Origin: Thermoplasmata archaeon
GTDB lineage: Archaea > Thermoplasmatota > Thermoplasmata > Lutacidiplasmatales > UBA184
DNA: 8,413 nucleotides
Direction of reading: 5' to 3'
Assembly (NCBI GenBank): GCA_021792485.1
Contig: JAJYUO010000048.1
Coordinates: 1 to 8,413 of the forward strand
The notes below the pieces were generated by a model, which saw only the letters and a list, made by a program, of their open reading frames with translations, was not told the origin of the DNA and ran no database searches. Each line of letters opens with the position of its first letter. The stretch's first letter is position 1. Of the stretch, positions 1 through 6,282 are shown one piece after another. The translations under genes were made by a program, and so were the position numbers.

Positions 1-75
1 GATCTAAAGGCGGGCCCGATCTCGCGAGCCCTCCCCAAATCCCGCTCGGCGGCGCCTTCGGCCGAGTTCCCGCAC

Positions 76-151
76 GGGCCCGTAGCTCAGCCCGGTCTAG
101 AGCGACCGGCTCATAACCGGTTGGTCGACGGTTCAAATCCGTCCGGGCCCA
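76..151 (+). tRNA. tRNA with CAU anticodon (probably Ile2, otherwise elongator Met)
   Basis: A complete cloverleaf can be folded by eye. The acceptor stem GGGCCCG (76-82) pairs with CGGGCCC (144-150), and the D stem GCTC (85-88) pairs with GAGC (100-103). The anticodon stem ACCGG (105-109) pairs with CCGGT (117-121) around loop CTCATAA, with anticodon CAT at 112-114. The T stem GACGG (127-131) pairs with CCGTC (139-143) around TTCAAAT. The discriminator base is A151 and the following bases are TCA, so CCA is not encoded, as is usual in archaea. There is no intron. The anticodon stem lacks the three consecutive G:C pairs of initiator tRNA-Met, so it is not the initiator. The acceptor/D-arm opening GGGCCCGTAGCTCAG resembles archaeal isoleucine tRNAs, which favours tRNA-Ile2 (whose C34 would be modified to agmatidine to read AUA) over elongator Met. 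That choice rests on remembered family resemblance, not on an alignment. Confidence 0.95.
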
Positions 152-229
152 TCAACGTGATCCGGTGTGCGGCCGCTCCCGGAATGCGGCGACGGCGTCG
201 GACGCTCGTCCGCACCGAATCCCGGAGGC

Positions 230-1624
230 TCACGCCGGGCCGACGATCGCCTCGGTCAGAAGGTACGGTCCGCCGGACCCCGCTGGAACGTAATCACCGT
301 GCCCTTTGCCACAGTAGGACAGCCCGTCCATGATGAGCCGGTCCACCCGGCTCACACCCCGCACGGATCGGAGCACGTCGAGCACCCGGCCGGAAAGGGC
401 CATGGACGAGACCAGCTCGGTCCGCTCCCCGTGCTCGATTCGGTATCCGCGCAGGACCTTGATCTGCATCCGGCCCCCGAGCGGGTCTTCCATCCCCGAC
501 GTCGGCTGTTCGAGCAGGACGCCACCGTTTGCCTCGTCAAGGATTTCTTCGATCGTAAGGTCTCCCGGAACCACGTACGTGTTCGTCATCCGGACCCAGA
601 GTCGGCTCAGGAAGTCGGCCCGTCGGGCGTTGCCCGTCGGCTCGGTGTCGAACGCCGCGGCGGTGGTTCGGTCGTGGAGGATGCCGACGAACCGGCCGTG
701 CTGGACGAGGTAGTTGGACCGCGTCGGAGTGCCCTCGTCGTCAAAGTACATCGATCCCCAACCACCGGTAAACGCGCCGTCATCCACGATGGAGAGGGTT
801 TCGGGTCCGACGATCGTCCCCCGCAGTGGCTGAAGATAGGATCTCCCCCGGAGAAATTGGTCGGCCTCGGTTCCATGACCGAACGACTCGTGCGCGAGCA
901 CTCCCGATGTGGTCGGATCGAGCACTACGGTGAGGGGTCCCGTTGGGGGACTCTTCGCGCGGAGAAGCGCCTTCGCTCCCTCGGCCGCGCCGCGAACGCG
1001 GGACTCGGTCACCGGATCGAGAATCTCCTCCCCACCCATCCCTCCGAGGCGAATCCAATCGTGCTCGACGCGACCGTTCTCGATCGCGACGGCCGCGACG
1101 GACGCGCCCACCCTGGGGACGACCTGATACTGGAAGGCCCCGGCGGTGTTGAGATAGAGCCGGGAGTCGTCGGAGACCGTCACGAAGGCTTGGGCATCGG
1201 CGAGCCCCGGCACGTCCAGCGCCCACTTCCGATACTGCCGGGCCCGGTCGCCCAGCTCCTCCGGTCCCAGCCCGCCGACGGCCCGAGCCACCTCATGAAC
1301 CTCCCTTCGGCGCGATGCGGCGACGATGCCCGGTGCCGCGCCAGCCGATCGCTTCGATAGGGTCCGACCGAGGGCACGAGCGGCTCCCGCAAGGGCATGG
1401 CCGGTCAGTTCACCGGTCGCAACCTCGGCCCAGTGGTCGCCCGCCCATGCCCGGATCGCTGCTCCGGCGAGCATCGGAGTCCTCTCTACGGAGGGTCCCG
1501 CGGCACTTATCCGGGCCGACGTTCCGGTGTGCGTTTGGGCTAGGATCTCCGCGAAGGGAGTGTTCGGTTCGAGGAGGCGGAGGACGCGTCCGAACTCTTC
1601 CTCCAAGTCTCGCAGGTCGGCCAC
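230..1624 (-). CDS. tldD: TldD-type zinc metalloprotease (peptidase U62 family)
   Basis: The protein is about 464 aa, close to the usual TldD length. TldD acts in the cytoplasm with TldE/PmbA, trimming unstructured or modified peptides. The HExxxH zinc motif HESFGHG lies at about residues 245-250 (DNA 892-875). The C-terminal element YCGKGHGD, about residue 438, supplies the Cys that acts as third metal ligand in TldD proteins. The segments leading into the motif (PTTSGVLAHESFGH) and following it (GTEADQFLRGRSY) are typical of the active TldD subunit rather than of TldE, which lacks the HExxxH. The start is uncertain. In-frame GTG codons occur at 1624 and 1642; 1624 is chosen because it sits just before the first predicted helix (DLRDLEEEFGRVLRLLE) and 38 nt after a weak TATA-like element. 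The frame stays open to 2029, but the extra N-terminal residues are compositionally poor and resemble no part of TldD. No TldE gene is visible in the window. The gene converges on the tRNA, 78 bp away. Confidence 0.93.
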   Translation of the reverse strand: MADLRDLEEEFGRVLRLLEPNTPFAEILAQTHTGTSARISAAGPSVERTPMLAGAAIRAWAGDHWAEVATGELTGHALAGAARALGRTLSKRSAGAAPGIVAASRRREVHEVARAVGGLGPEELGDRARQYRKWALDVPGLADAQAFVTVSDDSRLYLNTAGAFQYQVVPRVGASVAAVAIENGRVEHDWIRLGGMGGEEILDPVTESRVRGAAEGAKALLRAKSPPTGPLTVVLDPTTSGVLAHESFGHGTEADQFLRGRSYLQPLRGTIVGPETLSIVDDGAFTGGWGSMYFDDEGTPTRSNYLVQHGRFVGILHDRTTAAAFDTEPTGNARRADFLSRLWVRMTNTYVVPGDLTIEEILDEANGGVLLEQPTSGMEDPLGGRMQIKVLRGYRIEHGERTELVSSMALSGRVLDVLRSVRGVSRVDRLIMDGLSYCGKGHGDYVPAGSGGPYLLTEAIVGPA

Positions 1625-2109
1625 GCACCGGAGTACGGGCACGAAGTGATGACGGTTCCTTACGGGAGCCGAAGCCGGGTTGCAGGACCCTGGCCCCGAC
1701 CCGGTCCCCGTTGCGGTCCACCGAGCCGCGTCCGATCCGCCGCGCGGAGAGCGCGAAGTTCTCTCGTCGTCGCTCGGGACCAGCCCATTCACCGGGGTGG
1801 GGTACCCGTTCGCTCCGGACTCAGCAGAACTATCGAGGAACGCGAGGTCGTGGGCGGAGGCGTGGTGAAGTTCGCGGGTTGCGTGAGAGGAAGCCCTTGG
1901 ACGACCCGCATGCGCGAAGTCCGAGAGGGTGCGCGAACCATGCCGATCGCGTTCCCGCTGAATCCGCAGGCTCCGAGGCGGAGACGGGATCCCCGGCGCG
2001 TTCGCTAGGAGACTCCTGTCGCGTCTCACTAGGTGGGCGTCGGTCCGTACCTACCGGTCGGGGCCGGGCAGCGATCGCCTATCGGCATCTCGACCCGAGG
2101 GACGCACGA
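1625..2109. other. 485-bp region without a recognisable gene
   Basis: This stretch lies between the MFS stop codon and the chosen tldD start. Several frames are open on both strands, as expected in GC-rich DNA, but their translations are Arg/Pro/Ser/Gly-rich without hydrophobic periodicity or recognisable motifs. No tRNA T-arm and no plausible RNase P or SRP RNA core was found by eye. It may hold the tldD promoter and leader, a decayed gene, or an unrecognised small RNA. The tldD frame runs on through much of it to 2029, so a longer TldD N-terminus cannot be strictly excluded. Confidence 0.5.
1656..1663 (-). promoter_or_regulatory. Weak TATA-like element for tldD
   Basis: On the minus strand the sequence GTAAGGAA resembles the CTTAAGAA element before the Lrp-like gene. 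It lies about 38 nt upstream of the GTG at 1624 and only about 20 nt upstream of the GTG at 1642, too close for the latter to be preceded by a TATA box. This is weak support for the shorter start; the element could be chance. Confidence 0.25.
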
Positions 2110-3684
2110 TCACACCCGCTCGCTGACCGGAGCGGCGGGCAGCTCGGATTGGGGCGGGTCCGGTGTCGGCACAGCGCTCGGGGTCGCGACGTAGTTGTGG
2201 AGCAACATTCCGAAGACGCCGGCGGCCGCGACGGTCGCGAGCCCGAAGGCAAAGATGAGGTCGAAGGCCGTCGCGCTCGGGACGAGCGCGGAAACGGAGC
2301 CGGCCGGGCCGTCGCCCGAAGGCACGCGGACGATCCGGGTGAACGTCGCGAGAAGCGAAGCGACTACGACCGGGCCGACGCTCGCGCCGAGGTCCTGGAA
2401 CATCTCGGTGAGGCCCATATGGATGCCGGATTCGCCCCGGCGAGAGGAGACCGCGATGACGTTCGTGACCGAGACCAGGATCGCGACGAGGCCCACAAAG
2501 GTCGGCACCGACTCGACGATCAGCTCGAGGAACGTCCCGTGGAAGGCGAGCAGGAGCGCGAATCCCGCTGCCGAGATCGACGAGCCGAGGAGGATCATCG
2601 GGCGAGGTCCGTAGCGTGCGATCCCGCGGCCCACGAGCGGTCCCGCCACGAACATCGCCGCCGTGGTCGGGATGCTCATGAGGCCGAACGACAGGATGCT
2701 CAGGCCGAGCCCCACGATCGGGTATTCGACGAGGACCGTGAGCGCCACGAACGCCGAGTACATCGCGAGCCCGACGAGGATCGCGCCGGTGTAGCCGATG
2801 GCGATGTTGCGTTCCCGCAGCCGACCGAGGTCGATCAGCGGATGCGGCGAGCGAAGGCTCCGCGCGACGAACCCTAGGATCAGGAGGAGCGCGAGGACGA
2901 ACAACATCGGTGCGCCGAACGGCCGTCCGCTCAGGGCGGCCGGCGCCCACGCGGTCCAACCCCACGTCGGACCGAGCGTGACCCCGAGGAGGAAGAGCGC
3001 AAGCCCGCCCCCGAGGAGTCCCGCCGCGAGGTAGTCGATCGGCGACCCCGTTCCGCGGTGTCCCTCCGGCAGCCACGTCCGAGCGAGGATCGGCAGCAGG
3101 GCGACCGGGGCGACGATCGATGCGTAGGCGACCTGCCAGCCGAGGCTCTCGATGAGCCCGGAGCCCCCGACGAGCCCGAGGGCGGAACCGACGCCGAACA
3201 TCGCCGCGACGAGGCCCTGGGCGGGAGCGATCCGCTCCTTGGGAAGCGAATCGGCTGCCATGGCGAGCGCGAGGGGGAACATCGCGAGACCGATTCCCTG
3301 CAGGCCCCGGGTCGCAATCAGGAGGTAGATCGATTGAGCTCGGGTGAGGCCGGCCTCGGCGCCGAGGATCGGCGTGATCGGAGTCAGGGCGACGGCGACC
3401 GCGTACACCGAGAGAACGATCGCCAGTATCCGGCGCTTGCCGTAGACATCGCCGAGCTTGGAGAAGATCGGGATCGTCGCTACCCCGACCAAGAGGTAAG
3501 CGGTCAGGATCCAGGCGACCGTCGTATAGGGTGCGTTGGAGAAGAACGTCGCGAGGTCCGGCAGCGCGGGGGTCAGCATCGTCTCGACGAAGCTAACGAA
3601 CAGGGCGGCCGTCGCGAGGACGATCAGGATCCGCCGGGCGTGCGCGGGGGAGGCGTGGGTCGAGGGCGTCGTGGCTGCGCTCAT
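2110..3684 (-). CDS. MFS transporter, DHA2-like drug/H+ antiporter
   Basis: This is a 524-aa integral membrane protein with alternating hydrophobic segments across almost its whole length, probably 12 to 14 transmembrane helices. The first is at about residues 19-41 and the second at 54-73. Motif A, SKLGDVYGKRR, is at residues 75-85 in the loop after helix 2. A motif-B-like segment with Arg126 (ATRGLQGIG) is in helix 4, and a motif-C-like Gly-rich helix (GSALGLVGGSGLIESLGW) is at about 166-183; motif C is characteristic of proton-coupled antiporters. Length and motif set fit the DHA2 exporter group, whose members expel drugs, dyes or metabolites; the substrate cannot be read from sequence. 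The N-terminal 15 residues and the Pro-rich C-terminal 25 residues are predicted cytosolic. The ATG is 26 nt downstream of a TATA-like element with no Shine-Dalgarno, so the mRNA is probably leaderless. It diverges from the Lrp-like regulator, the arrangement of a locally controlled exporter. Confidence 0.9.
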   Translation of the reverse strand: MSAATTPSTHASPAHARRILIVLATAALFVSFVETMLTPALPDLATFFSNAPYTTVAWILTAYLLVGVATIPIFSKLGDVYGKRRILAIVLSVYAVAVALTPITPILGAEAGLTRAQSIYLLIATRGLQGIGLAMFPLALAMAADSLPKERIAPAQGLVAAMFGVGSALGLVGGSGLIESLGWQVAYASIVAPVALLPILARTWLPEGHRGTGSPIDYLAAGLLGGGLALFLLGVTLGPTWGWTAWAPAALSGRPFGAPMLFVLALLLILGFVARSLRSPHPLIDLGRLRERNIAIGYTGAILVGLAMYSAFVALTVLVEYPIVGLGLSILSFGLMSIPTTAAMFVAGPLVGRGIARYGPRPMILLGSSISAAGFALLLAFHGTFLELIVESVPTFVGLVAILVSVTNVIAVSSRRGESGIHMGLTEMFQDLGASVGPVVVASLLATFTRIVRVPSGDGPAGSVSALVPSATAFDLIFAFGLATVAAAGVFGMLLHNYVATPSAVPTPDPPQSELPAAPVSERV

Positions 3685-3705
3685 CGCGCCGAGAAAGGAC
3701 CGTCC

Positions 3706-3714
3706 GGATAGTCA
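3706..3714 (-). promoter_or_regulatory. TATA-like element of the MFS gene
   Basis: Minus-strand sequence TGACTATCC is centred about 26 nt upstream of the MFS ATG at 3684. Transcription would start at or within a few bases of the ATG. It matches the TATCC core before the CNB gene. Confidence 0.5.
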
Positions 3715-3737
3715 ACCCCGTGACGCGATCATGGCGA

Positions 3738-3771
3738 AAATCCGAACGCTCCTTGGAAACTCTTCCGATTT
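3738..3771. promoter_or_regulatory. Imperfect inverted repeat between MFS and Lrp-like genes
   Basis: AAATCCGAA (3738-3746) and TTCCGATTT (3763-3771) form a dyad with one mismatch in nine bases, with arm centres 25 bp apart. It lies between the two divergent TATA-like elements, where an Lrp-family dimer or octamer could bind. It is a candidate operator for autoregulation and MFS control; no binding site is known for this protein, so this is inference. Confidence 0.35.
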
Positions 3772-3782
3772 CGTCGCGCGAG

Positions 3783-3790
3783 CTTAAGAA
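3783..3790 (+). promoter_or_regulatory. TATA-like element of the Lrp-like gene
   Basis: CTTAAGAA is the only A/T-rich octamer in the region and is centred about 31 nt before the ATG at 3817, consistent with a leaderless transcript. No Shine-Dalgarno lies between it and the ATG. Confidence 0.55.
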
Positions 3791-3816
3791 CCCGGAACCG
3801 CGTCGCCCCGGTCCGT

Positions 3817-4794
3817 ATGGCCCCGATCGTCGATCGCGCCCTTCCCGGGGAGACGGATCTCGATCTCTCCATCCTTCGCGAGATGTACCGCTCTCGGGGC
3901 GTGGAGGTGTCGGGGATCGATCCGCGCCTCAATCCGACCGAGGTGAGCCGGCGCCTCCGCGTGAGCCGAGCTCGGGTCGCGAGTCGCCTGCGGGCCTGGT
4001 CGGAGTTCGGATTCCTCGATCGTTACGATGTATGGCCGAACCCGTTCGTATTCGGTCTCACCGGCGTGTGGCTGGACGTACGGGTCGACGACCGGCTCGA
4101 CAAGGAGTCCGTCCTCGAGCGGATCGGTCTCATCCCCGGGGCGGTCGGCGCCCTCGACCTCGTCGGCGACTGGATCGGCGCGACCTTCGTCCATCCGATC
4201 GGCGAGGACCCGGCCCGTATCGCAGCGCTCGTGCGCAGCCTATCGGGGGTCGCGAAGGTCGAGGGACCGACGGTCTGGGGGATCGCGGGCCCCGACCATA
4301 GCCCGAGCCCGCTCGACTTTCGGATCATCCGCGTGCTCCGAGCCCACCCTCGCGACTCGCTTGCCAGCATCGCCCGGCTCGCCGGGGTGTCGACCCGGAC
4401 CCTCACGACCCGATACTCGCGCCTCATCGACGAACGTGCGGTCTGGTTCATCCCCATCCTCGACTTTCGCGCGATCGCCGAGCCGATCCTATCCGTCGGC
4501 GTGCAATTCGCGTCGGCCTCCGATCGCGAGGCATTCGGACGGGCGTTGCATCGCCATCACCCTCGCTCGATCGAAGTGTTCCGGGGCCCGATCGGCCCTC
4601 CCATCGCGGAGGACCGAGGGAGCTACTTCGTGATCGCCCGGTCTGCCGCGCGGGTCGAGGAGTTTGAGCGATGGATCCGCGGCTGCCCGGGGGTCGTGAG
4701 CCACGAAGTGTACACCTTGGTCCGCCTGATTTCCTTTCCCGCGACGTTCGATCGCCTCATGACGAGTACCGACGCGAGCGCCCGGGTTCGATGA
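3817..4794 (+). CDS. Tandem Lrp/AsnC-like transcriptional regulator (two HTH + RAM-like units)
   Basis: This is a 325-aa protein, about twice the length of a normal Lrp/AsnC protein (around 150 aa), and it reads as two concatenated units. The first winged HTH spans about residues 14-70 (recognition region VSRARVASRLRAWSEFGFL). The first RAM-like ligand-binding domain is at about 72-160, including a GVWLDVRVDD strand and the segment PGAVGALDLVGDW. The second HTH spans about 167-215 (LASIARLAGVSTRTLTTRYS), and a second RAM-like domain at about 216-315 contains CPGVVSHEVYTLVR. The first HTH has an extra loop (about residues 25-38). Lrp-family proteins bind DNA as dimers or octamers and sense amino acids or other small molecules; a fused tandem could act as a pre-formed dimer. 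Divergent transcription from the MFS gene makes that gene the most likely target. The heme-pathway AhbA/AhbB decarboxylases have a related HTH-plus-RAM fold, but no heme gene is nearby, so a regulator is preferred. Confidence 0.8.
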   Translation: MAPIVDRALPGETDLDLSILREMYRSRGVEVSGIDPRLNPTEVSRRLRVSRARVASRLRAWSEFGFLDRYDVWPNPFVFGLTGVWLDVRVDDRLDKESVLERIGLIPGAVGALDLVGDWIGATFVHPIGEDPARIAALVRSLSGVAKVEGPTVWGIAGPDHSPSPLDFRIIRVLRAHPRDSLASIARLAGVSTRTLTTRYSRLIDERAVWFIPILDFRAIAEPILSVGVQFASASDREAFGRALHRHHPRSIEVFRGPIGPPIAEDRGSYFVIARSAARVEEFERWIRGCPGVVSHEVYTLVRLISFPATFDRLMTSTDASARVR

Positions 4795-4880
4795 CGCTCC
4801 TCGAGTCGGTCCGCGGACCTTGGCGATCGTGCGTCGCCGTCCGTCCCGGCAGACGTCCGGAACGTCGGTACGGGGTCAGG

Positions 4881-4889
4881 TCTATATCC
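4881..4889 (+). promoter_or_regulatory. TATA box of the CNB-domain gene
   Basis: TCTATATCC is the clearest TATA box in the window, centred about 30 nt before the ATG at 4915. The interval is C-rich with no Shine-Dalgarno, so a leaderless mRNA is likely. Its presence suggests that the CNB gene has its own promoter rather than relying on read-through from the Lrp-like gene. Confidence 0.6.
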
Positions 4890-4914
4890 CTGCGGCGAGT
4901 CCCCCCCGCGGTCC

Positions 4915-5349
4915 ATGGCACCCACAGACTCAGTGAAAGAACTCGCCCGGTCCTTGGCGAAGCTCCCGCTCTTTTCCGAGCTCCGTGATCGGCAGTTGCG
5001 GGGGCTGCTTCGCTGGGCGAAGGAGCGGAGCTACGCCGCCGGCGCGACGATCGTGAGACAAGGCGAGCCGGGCATTGGGCTGTATCTCATCATCGACGGA
5101 ACGGTCGAGGTTCGTCGCAAGTCGCGAAAGCTTGCCACGCTCCGCGCGGGGCATGTCTTCGGAGAGACCGCGCTCTTCGGCGATGCGCCGCGGACGGCCG
5201 ACGTGATCGCCCTCGAACCGACGCGGTGCCTCGTGCTCTCGCGCTGGGAGTTCTGGGGATTCGTGAAGGACCGGCCCGAGATCCTGCGGAGCATGCTCGA
5301 GGAGATGGTCCGTCGGCTCGCCGAGACCAACAAAGCACTTCCCGAGTGA
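4915..5349 (+). CDS. Stand-alone cyclic-nucleotide-binding domain protein
   Basis: This 144-aa soluble protein consists of one CNB domain (CRP/PKA-regulatory-subunit fold) and nothing else. The N-terminal helix (LARSLAKLPLFSEL, residues 10-23) is the usual CNB lead-in. The beta roll carries AAGATIVRQGEPGIGLYLII at about 41-60 and DGTVEVRR after it. The phosphate-binding cassette runs from Gly83-Glu84 (FGETALFG) to Pro92-Arg93-Thr94-Ala95. Glu84 is the ribose-contacting position and Arg93 the cyclic-phosphate-contacting position of the family. The C-terminal helices (about 115-140) form the lid. No DNA-binding, kinase or channel domain follows, unlike CRP, PKA-R or CNG channels, so it probably acts through protein-protein contact. 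It is followed 231 bp later by a class III cyclase gene on the same strand, making it a candidate receptor of that enzyme's product. The ligand is not fixed: Thr94 is seen in cGMP-preferring sites as well as cAMP sites. Confidence 0.9.
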   Translation: MAPTDSVKELARSLAKLPLFSELRDRQLRGLLRWAKERSYAAGATIVRQGEPGIGLYLIIDGTVEVRRKSRKLATLRAGHVFGETALFGDAPRTADVIALEPTRCLVLSRWEFWGFVKDRPEILRSMLEEMVRRLAETNKALPE

Positions 5350-5519
5350 CGGCGAAGCGGGAGGGAAGTCTCCCATCCGCTATCCCGAATGTCGCGTGCG
5401 CGCGGGCGATGGTGCGTTGGGACGATTCGTCCTAGCACCGCTGGAACGGATCGCGCCGACGCGGCCGGGTTGGCTTCGTCGTCGACATCGTTCCCCACGC
5501 CCGGATGCGAATCTCCCGA

Positions 5520-5538
5520 GTGACCGCCGGGCGGTCAC
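5520..5538. promoter_or_regulatory. Perfect 9-bp-arm palindrome upstream of cyclase 1
   Basis: GTGACCGCC and GGCGGTCAC flank a single G. The palindrome ends 9 bp before the TATA-like element block, so a bound dimeric transcription factor would touch or abut the TBP/TFB site. The length and TGACC...GGTCA form resemble operators of TetR-like or other HTH dimers. The corresponding position before cyclase 2 has no such sequence. It could instead form an RNA hairpin, but it lies upstream of the predicted transcription start. Confidence 0.55.
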
Positions 5539-5544
5539 CGCAAG

Positions 5545-5558
5545 CCCTAATCCGAACG
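5545..5558 (+). promoter_or_regulatory. TATA-like element of cyclase 1
   Basis: CCCTAATCCGAACG contains a TAATCC core whose first T is 33 nt before the ATG at 5581. The core TAATCCGAACG is repeated 34 nt before the second cyclase gene at 7674-7684, so it was copied with, or is conserved between, the paralogues. No Shine-Dalgarno intervenes. Confidence 0.55.
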
Positions 5559-6282
5559 TCCCGCTGTCCCCCCTCCCCGTATGGCGCGTCGTCTCGCTGC
5601 CATTCTGTTCACCGACCTCGCCGGTTCTACGCAACTCGCCCAAGCCGACGAGCGGGCCGCGCTCGCCGTTCTGAGAGAGAACCAGAACCTCGCGCGGGAG
5701 ATTCTCCCCGGTCACCAGGGTCGACTGGTCAAGTCGACCGGAGATGGCTGGCTCGCCGAGTTCCCCAACGCCCTGGATGCCGTCGAAGCCGCGGTGGACT
5801 TCCAGCGCCGCGCGTTCGAGCGATCGACGCAGAAGGAAGGCTCGGCCCTGCGGGTCCGGATCGGGATCCATGTGGGGGACGTGGAGAGCGAAGGGACGGA
5901 CATCCTGGGCGACGCCGTCAACATCGCAGCCCGCATAGAGCCGATCGCGGAGGCCGGAGGGATCTGCCTATCCGGGCCGGCGTACGACCAAGTCTCCAAC
6001 AAGGTTCCCTACACGTTGGAGGATCTCGGTCCAACGAACCTGAAGGGAGTCGCTCGGCCGATCCATGTCTACCGCGTAGTGCTGCCGTGGACCACTCCCG
6101 TTTCCACGGTCGGGCCCGGTAGGGGCGACCGGCCCCGTCTTGCGGTGTTGCCGCTGGCGAACCTGAGCACGGACCCGGAGAACGAGCCGTTCGCCGACGG
6201 TCTCACGGAGGAGTTCATCTCGACGTTCTCGCAGATCCCGGGGCTCGATGTGATCTCTCGGACGTCGGTGATGCCGTTCAAG
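5548..6282 (+). repeat. Direct repeat, copy 1 (promoter core to FlgO-like domain)
   Basis: This block is the first visible half of a tandem gene duplication; its partner is 7674-8409. The ATGs are exactly 2127 bp apart and the alignment from ATG to the right-hand window edge has no net insertion or deletion. Identity is lowest in the cyclase domain (about 80% protein identity over the first 61 residues, counted by eye). It rises to 76 of 78 nt at 6205-6282. Confidence 0.85.

Noticed and set aside
167..1360. A 397-codon + strand open frame opposite tldD
   Set aside because: It is antisense to the TldD coding region, whose HExxxH and C-terminal Cys motifs are clear.
1800..1920. Possible RNase P RNA core, suggested by GAGAGGAAGCCC and CAGAAC
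   Set aside because: The motifs are in the wrong order and do not match the conserved core; no supporting helix was found.
1643..2029. N-terminal extension of TldD to give a 599-aa protein
   Set aside because: The extra residues are low-complexity, unlike any TldD segment, and would make the protein far longer than the family norm; a GTG near 1624-1642 gives the usual length.
1315..2877. A 520-codon open frame on the + strand spanning the tldD/MFS junction
   Set aside because: Its translation is Arg/Asp/Glu-rich with no domain signal, and it runs antisense to two confidently recognised genes; GC-rich codon bias opens this frame.
3817..4794. Siroheme decarboxylase (AhbA/AhbB-like) identity for the tandem Lrp-like protein
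   Set aside because: The fold family overlaps, but no heme or cobalamin genes are near and the divergent MFS gene fits a regulator better; not formally excluded.
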